Below, piece after piece: positions 24,003 to 31,636 of a stretch of DNA of 64,000 nt. The stretch covers positions 614 through 64,613 of the forward strand of contig NZ_KQ465117.1 in NCBI RefSeq assembly GCF_001308875.1, in the 5' to 3' direction. Below the pieces are notes generated by a model that was not told the origin of the DNA, searched no databases, and worked only from the letters and a program-made list of their open reading frames with translations. The translations under genes were made by a program, and so were the position numbers. The DNA comes from Lysinibacillus sp. ZYM-1 (lineage in GTDB: Bacteria > Bacillota > Bacilli > Bacillales_A > Planococcaceae). Each line of letters begins with the position of its first letter. The first letter of the stretch is position 1.

Positions 24003-24401
24003 ATGCAGCAACATCACACATTAGAAAAAGTAGTACAAGAAAGTAGTAACAGTGTTTATGGGTTATCGGCGCAAATGATTCAATTAGAGGTTATACAAGG
24101 GGCAGTAGCGAGATTATTAGAACGCATTGACGATATTGTTCACAAAGGTTGGGATAAAGACCGAGGAATGGCTTATCTTGCAATTGATGAAATAAGAGAT
24201 ACAGTACGTTTGATTGATATGGGATTCCATCCTTTGTTTAAAGAAATGTCAGAAGAAGTTAAAACCCTTAACATTAATGCCGACGAATTATATGAAACGG
24301 TAATTAAAGGTGGATTAAAGGGATCGATTAAGGCAGCTACAAACGAGGAAAATAAAAAAGCCGATGCGCCAACATCGACTAATGAAACATATTCTAAATA
24401 G
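24003..24401 (+). CDS. Hypothetical helical protein
   Basis: A 132-residue acidic, helical protein with no motif that I recognise. Segments such as LEVIQGAVARLLERIDDIVHKGWDKDRGMAYLAIDEIRDTVRLIDMG read as a helical bundle; the C-terminus is polar and probably disordered. It follows the 26-residue peptide gene by 27 bases and ends at a terminator, so the two form one transcript. Similar small helical proteins are common in early regions of Bacillales phages. Confidence 0.6.
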   Translation: MQQHHTLEKVVQESSNSVYGLSAQMIQLEVIQGAVARLLERIDDIVHKGWDKDRGMAYLAIDEIRDTVRLIDMGFHPLFKEMSEEVKTLNINADELYETVIKGGLKGSIKAATNEENKKADAPTSTNETYSK

Positions 24402-24416
24402 CATTTTAACACATAG

Positions 24417-24450
24417 AAGGGGCTTGCTCAATTTTGAGCAGTCCTTTTGA
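24417..24450 (+). terminator. Terminator after the 24003 gene
   Basis: GCTTGCTCA pairs with TGAGCAGT around an ATTT loop and is followed by CCTTTTG. Confidence 0.6.
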
Positions 24451-24555
24451 TGATGGTTCAATCGCCACACTTTTGTTGTAATTACAAAGCACATGCTACG
24501 GCAGGTGTTTTTTTGTGGGATGAAAAATAATTATTAATTTTTAGAAAATAAAAAT

Positions 24556-24625
24556 TGAAACAAATGCTGAAACATATTATGATTGATTAAAGAAACGAAA
24601 TGAAACAAATACTGAAACAATATTA
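24556..24625 (+). promoter_or_regulatory. Phased TGAAACA direct repeats before the SRA-HNH gene
   Basis: TGAAACA occurs at 24556, 24568, 24601 and 24613: two pairs with 12-bp spacing, 45 bp apart. The block ends 12 bp before the start codon, with the ribosome site AAGGGGG between. The gene product begins with a helix-turn-helix that could bind it. Confidence 0.55.
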
Positions 24626-24637
24626 AGGGGGATAATA

Positions 24638-25627
24638 ATGGAGAAACTTATTGATTCAAAGCAACTTCAAGAAATGTTCAAAATTTCACGAACTACTTTG
24701 CACAGAATGGAAAAGGAAGGCCTGCCATTTACTCAAATTGGTAAATCGAAACGCTATAATACTGAAGAAGTAAAGGTGTGGATAGAAGATCGTCACCGTG
24801 GAATAGAGAACTTAGAAATCGGTAAAATTTATCATAATCAGGAAATTGCTAAAGCTTTTAAGTGTTCAACACAAGGTGGCATGAGGCGCTCACACTCAAC
24901 AAATACACTGGTTATCTTCTCAGATCACACAAAAGGGATCTACGAAGATAAATGGATCATTAATAATAATGGAGATGAAATTCTTCTTTATACAGGGATG
25001 GGCCAAGAGGGAGATCAGGACATCGAATTTGGCCAAAATAAAACACTTAACGAATCTAGATCTAACGGTATTCGAGTGTACTTATTCGAGGCTTTTAAAT
25101 CAGGAGAACATGTTTTTAAAGGGCAAGTGGAACTTGTTCAAGATCCTTATACTGAGGTTCAAGCAGGAAGAACGGTTTGGTTGTTTCCACTCCGAATTGT
25201 AGGAAATACGTATATAATCCCGGAGGAATTATTAAAAGAAAAGGAAGAAGAAAAAGAAAAAGATGCAAAAAAATTAAGTGATCAAGATTTATTCAATCGC
25301 GCAAAGAATGCTGATCGTCTTGGCCAACGTTATACTACTTCTAAGACATATGACCGTGATCCGTATGTTTCTGAATATGTAAAGCGTCGTGCAAGCGGTT
25401 GTTGTGATTTGTGTGGGAACCCGGCTCCTTTTGAAGACAAAAAAGGTAGACCATATTTAGAAAGCCATCATGTTATTTGGCTAAGCAAAGGCGGAGAAGA
25501 TACCATTTACAATACCGTTGCATTAGATCCTTCATGCCACCGAAAAATGCATGTACTGGACCTGGAAGAAGATGTGGAAAAACTACTTTCCAAGATTGAT
25601 GAATATAAGTCTAAAGAAAATAATTGA
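24638..25627 (+). CDS. HTH - SRA-like - HNH endonuclease (type IV restriction-like)
   Basis: A 329-residue three-part protein. Residues about 3-52 (DSKQLQEMFKISRTTLHRMEKEG...YNTEEVKVWIEDR) are an excisionase/MerR-like helix-turn-helix (HTH_17). Residues about 60-205 (EIGKIYHNQEIAKAF, GGMRRSHSTNTLVIFSD, LYTGMGQEGDQDIEFGQNKTL, VYLFEAFK) resemble the SRA-like domain of ScoMcrA-type enzymes, which read modified bases. A Lys/Glu linker leads to an HNH nuclease (about 245-315) with CDLCG, ESHHVIWLSKGG, NTVAL and SCHRKMH. Together these suggest cleavage of modified foreign DNA. Fusion of an added HTH to SRA-HNH is unusual to me. It is probably autoregulated. Confidence 0.78.
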   Translation: MEKLIDSKQLQEMFKISRTTLHRMEKEGLPFTQIGKSKRYNTEEVKVWIEDRHRGIENLEIGKIYHNQEIAKAFKCSTQGGMRRSHSTNTLVIFSDHTKGIYEDKWIINNNGDEILLYTGMGQEGDQDIEFGQNKTLNESRSNGIRVYLFEAFKSGEHVFKGQVELVQDPYTEVQAGRTVWLFPLRIVGNTYIIPEELLKEKEEEKEKDAKKLSDQDLFNRAKNADRLGQRYTTSKTYDRDPYVSEYVKRRASGCCDLCGNPAPFEDKKGRPYLESHHVIWLSKGGEDTIYNTVALDPSCHRKMHVLDLEEDVEKLLSKIDEYKSKENN

Positions 25628-25674
25628 TTATCTTATGAAGCAGCATTTACAAATTGTTAAGTAGGTTATGAAGG

Positions 25675-25706
25675 CATCCATAGAAGTTTTGTTATGGATG
25701 TTTTTA
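25675..25706 (+). terminator. Terminator after the SRA-HNH gene
   Basis: CATCCATA pairs with TATGGATG and is followed by TTTTTATTTT. Confidence 0.8.
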
Positions 25707-25836
25707 TTTTATATATAATTGTTATAAAAAGTAACGGAAAATGAAAAAAAGAATATTGATATATAAGGCTTTTTGAGTTGATTTTCATACGGGAAAGTGT
25801 TAGTATAACCTTATCAAAGTATTGGGGGTTTGGTTT

Positions 25837-26130
25837 ATGCACAGATGGCTATTAACAGATGACATTGTTGTTTATTACTACTATCACTTTCAAGGTCAAG
25901 GATTGATTTATCCAACAATTCAAGGTATTTGCAACAAGTTGGGTATAACTGAAAGCAGTTTTAAGGCACGAATTCAGAATTTAATTTATGTAATAACGAA
26001 TGGCCAAGAAGGTTTATCTAATGCCGCAAACCAAACAAGAGAAGTAGCAGAGTTGCTTGAATACTCAAGACAGAATGATACAAATTTCCAAAATAATTTA
26101 CAAGTAGTTGTAAATCGAATTTTAAGATAA
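25837..26130 (+). CDS. Hypothetical protein, last gene of the element
   Basis: A 97-residue protein (MHRWLLTDDIVVYYYYHFQG...) whose central ICNKLGITESSFKARIQNLIYV looks like a helix-turn-helix. The C-terminal half is polar and helical. The start at 25837 is chosen because GGGGG lies eight bases upstream. It has its own terminator. Its place next to the SRA-HNH gene suggests a partner or regulator, but there is no direct evidence; I do not recognise the family. Confidence 0.55.
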   Translation: MHRWLLTDDIVVYYYYHFQGQGLIYPTIQGICNKLGITESSFKARIQNLIYVITNGQEGLSNAANQTREVAELLEYSRQNDTNFQNNLQVVVNRILR

Positions 26131-26133
26131 ATT

Positions 26134-26182
26134 AAAAGAAGTAACGGCTTGAGCTCAAACTCAAAACGTTACTTCTTTTTTT
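26134..26182 (+). terminator. Strong terminator closing the element's genes
   Basis: AAAAGAAGTAACG pairs with CGTTACTTCTTTT and runs into a T tract. Confidence 0.85.
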
Positions 26183-26295
26183 GCCCCAACAAGGCTAATG
26201 AAAATAAGGGGATGCTATTATTAGTTTGGCTTAATACATCACACATTCCTGTACACACGCTCACCGTTTTTTTTTTGGCCCCAAATTACACTTAT

Positions 26296-26319
26296 CTAGC
26301 CCTACACACTAACCGCCAT
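26296..26319 (-). repeat. Degenerate inverted copy of the 23-bp repeat near attR
   Basis: On the minus strand it reads ATGGCGGTTAGTGTGTAGGG and on, matching the copies at 14433 and 15647 except for a few changes and one extra base. Confidence 0.5.
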
Positions 26320-26332
26320 TATTAATTTAATC

Positions 26333-26360
26333 AGCCCCACTTTTAGCCCCAATCAGCCCC
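26333..26360. repeat. Probable integrase arm-type site, attR side
   Basis: Three AGCCCC units in 28 bp, beginning with the AGCCCCACTTTTAGCCCC block that is also found at 13240-13263. Confidence 0.5.
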
Positions 26361-26475
26361 AAAAACATGCTTTTTCATGCATTATCTTGCTTAGTACAGT
26401 ATCATTTGAAATGTCATGAAACGTTGATTTATCAATGTTTAGTTAACTCTCTATGCTGTAACGTGCATTCACTCC

Positions 26476-26495
26476 ATTTTAGGCTGGGTAAAATA
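26476..26495. other. attR core
   Basis: ATTTTAGGCTGGGTAAAATA differs by a single base from the end of speB at 13162-13181; it is the right boundary of the element. Confidence 0.72.
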
Positions 26496-26531
26496 AGTAG
26501 AGCTTTATAAAGGTTGATATGAAGTAGTTTG

Positions 26532-26563
26532 AGTGGGGTTTAGCCATGAGCTAGCCCCACTTT
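26532..26563. terminator. Hairpin to the right of attR
   Basis: AGTGGGG...CTAGCCCCACT is similar to the hairpin after speB at 13218-13249, as expected if this is the original chromosomal sequence that followed speB. Confidence 0.5.
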
Positions 26564-26834
26564 GAATTTTAAATAAATTACTAGAAGAACCAAAAGTTTA
26601 AACGCAGCATTTGTAGTATACAATTTAGATCATAAGCGCAGCTTCAATTTTAGAACACCTGCTATGGTAGGTGTTTTTTGTATATGTCCAAATGAGAGAA
26701 TTCATCAAAAAAACAGATTTACTTTCTAAAATGATTACAGTTGGAATACAAAAATTATCTATGAAACTTTTCATAATAAATATACGTAAATATAACTGAA
26801 TTGTTTTATTTATACATTATTGGGGGTTGGTATT

Positions 26835-27698
26835 GTGGAGGATTTAAGTAGACCAGAAAAAATCATAGAGATTTGGTTAAGAGAAGGTTACGAAAAAGTA
26901 TATGATGCTACATCAAACGAGTTTAAGAAGATGGTCACTTTAGACCAATTCATGGATTTAAGCGCATCCTTTAATAATGGTGTTAAAAATTATCAATTAG
27001 AAACGAAGACGATGGTACAAAATTTAACACAATATGTATGGTTAGATGATAAACGTGAGAAAGCAGTTTTAGCTTCTTTTGATCAATTCAATCGCATACA
27101 GCGCTTTTATTTAAAGCCTTTTAGTACTTTCCCAAAAACAGACGAACTATATACAAAAAATAAATACATAATGCCGATTATAGGTGAGTGGTTTATTTTT
27201 TGGGGTGGTACGAATGAATTTATTAATTACCACTATTTATATGAAAATCAGCGTTATGCTTACGATTTAGTAAAGGTTCGAGATGGAGAATCTTATCTAA
27301 ACAGCCCAATACAAAATGAGAATTTTTATGCTTTTGATGAAGCTATTATAGCACCAGCAGATGGCAAAGTCGTAAAAGTTGTAGATGGAATAAAAGATAA
27401 TGTGCCTGGTGAAATGGTAGAACACAATCCAGCAGGAAACTATGTGGTGATTGAACATGTAGATAATGAATTTAGTATGATTGCACATTTTAAACAGAAT
27501 TCAATTTTAGTAAAACCAGGAGAATTCGTAACAGAAGGGCAACTTATTGGGAAATGTGGTAACTCTGGTAATTCATCAGAACCTCATATTCATTTCCAGG
27601 TAATGGATACTCTTGAAAGTAAATATGGAAAGTCAATTCGTATTCTGTTTAAAGACGGTAAGGAGCCAATACAAGGGGATATGATATCAAATGGTTAA
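26835..27698 (+). CDS. M23-family (LytM-like) metallopeptidase domain protein
   Basis: A 287-residue protein without an obvious signal peptide. The N-terminal part (about 1-105: YEKVYDATSNEFKKMVTLDQF) resembles the DUF3887/NTF2-like domain. The C-terminal part (about 165-280) is an M23 peptidase fold: APADGKVVKVVDG, GNYVVIEHVDNEFSMIAHF, VTEGQLIGKCGNSGNSSEPHIHFQV, with the HxH zinc motif. The usual HxxxD is replaced by RYAYD, as in a divergent subgroup, so peptidase activity is uncertain. The start is GTG 26835, after GGGGG. It lies outside attR, before a further att-like sequence, and may be cargo of a second integration. Confidence 0.75.
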   Translation: MEDLSRPEKIIEIWLREGYEKVYDATSNEFKKMVTLDQFMDLSASFNNGVKNYQLETKTMVQNLTQYVWLDDKREKAVLASFDQFNRIQRFYLKPFSTFPKTDELYTKNKYIMPIIGEWFIFWGGTNEFINYHYLYENQRYAYDLVKVRDGESYLNSPIQNENFYAFDEAIIAPADGKVVKVVDGIKDNVPGEMVEHNPAGNYVVIEHVDNEFSMIAHFKQNSILVKPGEFVTEGQLIGKCGNSGNSSEPHIHFQVMDTLESKYGKSIRILFKDGKEPIQGDMISNG

Positions 27699-27731
27699 TT
27701 AGTCAATCATGATTTCCTCGCATCCATCCAT

Positions 27732-27749
27732 ATTTGGTTGGGTAACATA
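27732..27749. other. Degenerate third att-like sequence
   Basis: ATTTGGTTGGGTAACATA resembles the att core (three or four differences in 18) and is followed 14 bp later by the same type of hairpin as at attL and attR. Confidence 0.3.
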
Positions 27750-27762
27750 ATTAAAATGATTG

Positions 27763-27798
27763 GATGGGGTTAGCTTTAAGCTAGCCCCATTTTCTTTT
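27763..27798. terminator. Hairpin with T-run after the M23 gene
   Basis: GATGGGGTTAGC...GCTAGCCCCAT runs into TTTCTTTTT. It serves as a terminator and is the third copy of the speB-end type hairpin. Confidence 0.6.
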
Positions 27799-27817
27799 TA
27801 AAGTTTGCTAACTGCAC

Positions 27818-28074
27818 AGCTTAAATTATGATGGAGAATTTAAAAGCATAACAGAAGGAGCAGCTACCATTGTATGGTGTGCGGTAAATAGTCAACTTGA
27901 TGGAAAGGCGGCGTTTATTGCGAAAATGTGGACATAGCGGAAGCTGTCTCTGCTGAAAATTCAGATCCATCAGGAGTTAGACCGTGGGCTGTTAATGCGG
28001 AATATGCAGAGCAACTATGGACACTAACTGAGAATCTAACTGGTATTAAATTTTTAGGTGTAATCCACAAATAA
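27818..28074 (+). pseudogene. Remnant of a short-chain dehydrogenase, C-terminal piece with frameshift
   Basis: The frame at 27818 reads SLNYDGEFKSITEGAATIVWC and on to SQLDGK; a one-base loss in the run before GGCGGCG then shifts the frame, which continues VYCENVDIAEAVSAEN through GVRPWAVNAEYAEQLW to a stop at 28074. Joined, this is the C-terminus of an SDR-family oxidoreductase (GAATxVWCA..GGVYCEDxDIAEA). The N-terminal Rossmann part is absent. It is a truncated, frameshifted remnant, probably left by insertion of accessory DNA. Confidence 0.75.
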
Positions 28075-28279
28075 TGTGGGAGCAATAAACCTGAACGATG
28101 ATCCTTTTATTTATCGGAATATTCAGCTATTATTAACTACTTCATATTTAAACCTACTATCTTTATTACCACTTTTTTGAAATAAGAATAATATAAATGT
28201 TAGGTCATGTGGATTCATTTGACTCAATAATCACAATACGAATATAATTTTTTTATATAAAAAGGGAAGGAGGGGTATT

Positions 28280-28555
28280 GTGATTTGGTCGCTTCTCATT
28301 AATGATCTATTTATCTTTATGAGTACAATGGAATATTTTTGGCTATTAGCTTCTTTCTTTTTAATGGTTCTATATGTTAATTTACATCTATATTTCGTTC
28401 ATAAAATAACTTTTCAAGAAGTACAAGATGAAGAGATTGAAATTGACTATGACATCACTAATACTTGGACTCCACCTATGTTAACGTGGTTTGTTCTATG
28501 TATTAGAACTTCAGAAAACAATGAGGAAGAAAGTGTGTCTCCTAGTTTCATTTAA
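28280..28555 (+). CDS. Small membrane protein, unknown
   Basis: A 91-residue protein starting at GTG 28280 after GGAAGGAGGGG. It has one or two hydrophobic helices (about 3-40: FWLLASFFLMVLYVNLHLYFV) and an acidic cytoplasmic-type tail (EVQDEEIEIDYDITN). It ends 25 bp before the YidC-like gene, with which it is surely co-transcribed. No family is recognised; it could be a client or partner of that insertase. Confidence 0.6.
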   Translation: MIWSLLINDLFIFMSTMEYFWLLASFFLMVLYVNLHLYFVHKITFQEVQDEEIEIDYDITNTWTPPMLTWFVLCIRTSENNEEESVSPSFI

Positions 28556-28580
28556 ACTTTAAAACTAGGAGGAGAACTCA

Positions 28581-29213
28581 TTGTTTACTTTTTTAACGCA
28601 GCCAATAATTTATGTAATTCATTTCATTCATTCTTTTACAGGAAGCTATGCTATTGGTGTTATTGGCATCACGATTGCGGTGCGATTGATGCTTATGCCG
28701 CTTTTTATTAAATCGGCAAAGCACCAAAAAAATTCCAAAGAATTAATGACATCCATTAAGCCTGAACTAGATGTACTTACTGCTAAATATAAGAATAGTA
28801 ATGATGAATCTGAAAAAATAATGGTTCAACATAAAATTCAAGAATTAACTTCAGATTCATTGAAAAGTTCTTTATTGGGTTGTTTACCAATTATCGTTCA
28901 ATTACCTGTAATATTTTCATTGTACTATGCGATAAAGTTAGATACGGTAATCGCAAGTGAAAATTTCCTTTGGATGAATTTGGGTACAGTGGATATTGGC
29001 ATTTCAATGATTGCTTGTTTAATCTATTTCATTCAAAGTTGTCTCTCATTAGATAAAAGCCAACCAATGAATCTGAAGATTATGGTGTTCATTAATCCAA
29101 TCATGATCCTAATTTTTAGTTTGTTTAATCCAGCGATTATTCCAATATATTGGACTGTCAGTGCTTTATTACTAACGGTTCAACAATTGATTATTAAAAA
29201 ATGGTATAGATAG
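28581..29213 (+). CDS. YidC/Oxa1-family membrane insertase, short form
   Basis: A 210-residue membrane protein of the YidC/Oxa1/Alb3 family: GVIGITIAVRLMLMPLFIKSAKHQKNSKELM contains the conserved Arg of the hydrophilic groove, followed by a cytoplasmic coiled region, then LPIIVQLPVIFSLYYAI and two more helices. It begins at TTG 28581 after AGGAGGAGA. It lacks the lipoprotein signal peptide and extracytoplasmic start that SpoIIIJ and YqjG have, and is shorter. Bacillales usually have those two paralogues elsewhere, so this is probably an extra one, paired with a small membrane protein gene. Confidence 0.82.
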   Translation: MFTFLTQPIIYVIHFIHSFTGSYAIGVIGITIAVRLMLMPLFIKSAKHQKNSKELMTSIKPELDVLTAKYKNSNDESEKIMVQHKIQELTSDSLKSSLLGCLPIIVQLPVIFSLYYAIKLDTVIASENFLWMNLGTVDIGISMIACLIYFIQSCLSLDKSQPMNLKIMVFINPIMILIFSLFNPAIIPIYWTVSALLLTVQQLIIKKWYR

Positions 29214-29223
29214 AACGAGAAAG

Positions 29224-29252
29224 TCCTCTCTTTATTAAGGGAGGATTTTTAA
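29224..29252 (+). terminator. Terminator after the YidC-like gene
   Basis: TCCTCTC pairs with GGGAGGA and is followed by TTTTTAATTT. Confidence 0.75.
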
Positions 29253-29366
29253 TTTCTCTAATTAACTTTAGTGTATGTGCTCAAGTTGACTTCTATCTTG
29301 AAAAAACAACGGTATTCATCCTATAATAAAAAGGTTATAGTAAAAGACTAAAAAGGAGCGTCCGTT

Positions 29367-29798
29367 ATGGCGAACGAAGTAAGATCGCAAGTGAACATTA
29401 AGCTCATTTCTAAGATTCGTCCAAGTGATGGAGAGTCCGAAAGTTATGAAATGTGGCTCAAAGGGCAGCTACTTGAAAAAGCAGGAAGCTTGTATTTGAA
29501 ATATGATGAGGTGCAGGAGGATAAAACCATCCGCACTACTATGAAGTTAGGTCATGAGAAGGCACTAATTATGCGTGCTGGAGCTGTCAATATGCGGTTA
29601 CCATTGAACATAATTGAACAACAAAAGGGGCATTATGAAAGTGAGTTTGGCTCCATGCCACTCGTTATAGACACACAAAAAATGACGTTTACTAAACAGG
29701 CAGTAGGCGGAGATTTCCATGTACAGTACGACTTACTAATGGGTGGGCAATCCGTTGGCAATTATACATTAGATATTACATTTACGGAGGTACAATGA
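29367..29798 (+). CDS. ywiB: DUF1934 beta-barrel protein YwiB
   Basis: A 143-residue cytoplasmic protein of the DUF1934/YwiB family, a calycin-like beta-barrel of unknown function. The conserved blocks [22 protein letters not shown] and [23 protein letters not shown] are visible. It overlaps the argS start by four bases, so the two are translationally coupled; that pairing is conserved in Bacillales. The start follows AAGGAGCG. Confidence 0.85.
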   Translation: MANEVRSQVNIKLISKIRPSDGESESYEMWLKGQLLEKAGSLYLKYDEVQEDKTIRTTMKLGHEKALIMRAGAVNMRLPLNIIEQQKGHYESEFGSMPLVIDTQKMTFTKQAVGGDFHVQYDLLMGGQSVGNYTLDITFTEVQ

Positions 29799-31465
29799 TG
29801 AACGCAGTAGAACAAGTACAACAAGCTATTAGAGCAGCGTTAGCTCAAGCCGTTGAAAAAGCAGGCTTAGTTGAGGCTGACACAGAATTAACGATTCACT
29901 TGGAAACACCAAAGGATAAGGCAAATGGTGACTATGCAACAAACATTGCAATGCAATTAACGAAATTAGCTAAGAAGCCGCCTCGTGCTATTGCGGAAGC
30001 TATTTTAGAAAACCTGGATACAGCAGGAACAGATATTGAAAAGATTGATATTGCTGGTCCTGGTTTCATGAATATCACAGTACGTAAAGATTTCCTAACA
30101 GGGGTAGTTACACAGGTTCTTGAGCAAGGTGCTAACTATGGTCGTTCAAATACAGGTGCAGGCGAGAAAATTCAAGTGGAGTTTGTTTCTGCGAATCCTA
30201 CAGGAGACCTTCATTTAGGGCATGCACGCGGCGCATCTGTCGGAGATTCGCTGTGTAATGTGTTAGATATGGCTGGTTATAGTGTCTCTCGTGAGTACTA
30301 TATTAATGATGCAGGAAACCAAATTAATAACCTAGCTTACTCATTAGAAGCACGTTATAAGCAAGCCTTAGGATTGGATGCTGAAATGCCAGAGGACGGC
30401 TACCATGGCCCAGATATTATTGAAATTGCTGGTAAGCTAGCGAAAGAGCATGGTGATGCAATACTAGCAAAATCAGATGAAGACCGTTTTGCATTCTTCC
30501 GTCAGCATGGTTTAGCGTTAGAATTAGATAAATTAAAAACAGACCTAGCAAACTTCCGTGTAAACTTTGATGTCTGGTATTCTGAGACGTCTCTATATGA
30601 AAACGGGAAAATCGAAGTAGCATTAGATAAATTAAAAACAAATGGTCATGTGTTTGAAGAGGATGGTGCCACTTGGTTCCGCTCCACAACATTTGGTGAT
30701 GATAAAGACCGTGTGTTAATTAAAAACGATGGTTCGTTCACATATTTAACGCCAGATATTGCTTACCATGAGGATAAAATTGTCCGTGGCTTTGATAAAT
30801 TAATCAATATTTGGGGAGCTGACCACCACGGTTATATTCCTCGTATGAAAGCAGCAATTCAAGCACTAGGCTATGATCGTGATACATTAGAAGTAGCAGT
30901 TATTCAAATGGTTCAGCTTTATAAAAACGGTGAAAAATTTAAAATGTCTAAACGTACAGGGAATGCAGTAACAATGCGGGAGCTTGTAGAAGAAGTTGGC
31001 CTAGATGCAGTTCGTTACTTCTTCGTGAAGACAGCAGGCGATTCTCATATGGACTTTGACCTTGACCTTGCAGTATCACAATCCAATGAAAACCCAGTGT
31101 ACTATGCACAATATGCGCATGCACGTATTTCATCAATCTTACGTTCAGCAAATGAACAAGGTTTTGCTGCTTCAACAGAAAATCTTAACCTGCTTACAGC
31201 TGAAAAAGAGATTGATTTACTGAAAAAAATAGGCGATTTCCCGCAAGTGGTAGCTGAAGCGGCGAAGCACCGTACACCACATCGTATCGCAAATTATATT
31301 CAAGAAACAGCAGCTACTTTCCATAGTTTCTATAATGCAGAAAAAGTATTAGATGCTTCAAACAAAGAGTTAACAGAAGCTCGCTTAGCATTAATTACTG
31401 CTGTTCGTACAACAATTGCCAATGCGCTACGCTTAATCGGCGTGTCAGCACCAGAAAAAATGTAA
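29795..31465 (+). CDS. argS: Arginyl-tRNA synthetase
   Basis: A 556-residue class I aminoacyl-tRNA synthetase that charges tRNA-Arg. The N-terminal tRNA-recognition domain (about 1-110) is followed by the Rossmann catalytic domain with HLGHARG (the HIGH motif, in [17 protein letters not shown]) and KMSK (in [13 protein letters not shown]), then the DALR anticodon-binding helical domain (about 435-556, [11 protein letters not shown]). GADHHGY is also present. The start is either ATG of ATGATG; the first overlaps the ywiB stop. A strong terminator follows. Confidence 0.96.
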   Translation: MMNAVEQVQQAIRAALAQAVEKAGLVEADTELTIHLETPKDKANGDYATNIAMQLTKLAKKPPRAIAEAILENLDTAGTDIEKIDIAGPGFMNITVRKDFLTGVVTQVLEQGANYGRSNTGAGEKIQVEFVSANPTGDLHLGHARGASVGDSLCNVLDMAGYSVSREYYINDAGNQINNLAYSLEARYKQALGLDAEMPEDGYHGPDIIEIAGKLAKEHGDAILAKSDEDRFAFFRQHGLALELDKLKTDLANFRVNFDVWYSETSLYENGKIEVALDKLKTNGHVFEEDGATWFRSTTFGDDKDRVLIKNDGSFTYLTPDIAYHEDKIVRGFDKLINIWGADHHGYIPRMKAAIQALGYDRDTLEVAVIQMVQLYKNGEKFKMSKRTGNAVTMRELVEEVGLDAVRYFFVKTAGDSHMDFDLDLAVSQSNENPVYYAQYAHARISSILRSANEQGFAASTENLNLLTAEKEIDLLKKIGDFPQVVAEAAKHRTPHRIANYIQETAATFHSFYNAEKVLDASNKELTEARLALITAVRTTIANALRLIGVSAPEKM

Positions 31466-31476
31466 TAATTAATTTT

Positions 31477-31510
31477 AGCCCCTAACATGAAATGTGTTAG
31501 GGGCTTTTTA
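31477..31510 (+). terminator. Terminator after argS
   Basis: AGCCCCTAACA pairs with TGTTAGGGGCT and is followed by TTTTTA. Confidence 0.9.
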
Positions 31511-31636
31511 AATGGATAGAGAGCGGAAAATGAACGATGAAATTTTAAAAGTGACGGTTAGAAGTATGAAGGCAACGGATAGGTACTGAGATTTTCTGTT
31601 TCAAACCTAATTTTTCTGTTAATTTAGAAAATTTTG

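Larger units (their letters stand above)
13162..26495. mobile_element. Integrated phage-satellite-like element with defence cargo
   Basis: A 13.3-kb element bounded by 20-bp direct repeats (19 of 20 identical). Gene order: integrase, divergent repressor and Cro-like switch, DUF771-like regulator, primase-helicase, putative origin, YozE-like protein, terminase small subunit, prohead-protease-like protein, two coiled-coil proteins, then AbiV-like protein, ATPase-AlbA_2 fusion, small regulators and SRA-HNH nuclease. Large terminase, portal, capsid, tail and lysis genes are missing. That content fits a phage-inducible chromosomal island needing a helper. A decayed prophage is the alternative, but every reading frame here is intact. 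Confidence 0.75.
26183..26834. other. Noncoding right end of the element and flank
   Basis: No gene is seen. The stretch holds the inverted copy of the 23-bp repeat (26296-26319), the arm-type AGCCCC cluster (26333-26360), the attR core (26476-26495), a hairpin like that after speB (26532-26563), and a small hairpin with a T-run (ACACCTGCTATGGTAGGTGT, about 26657-26676). Confidence 0.6.
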
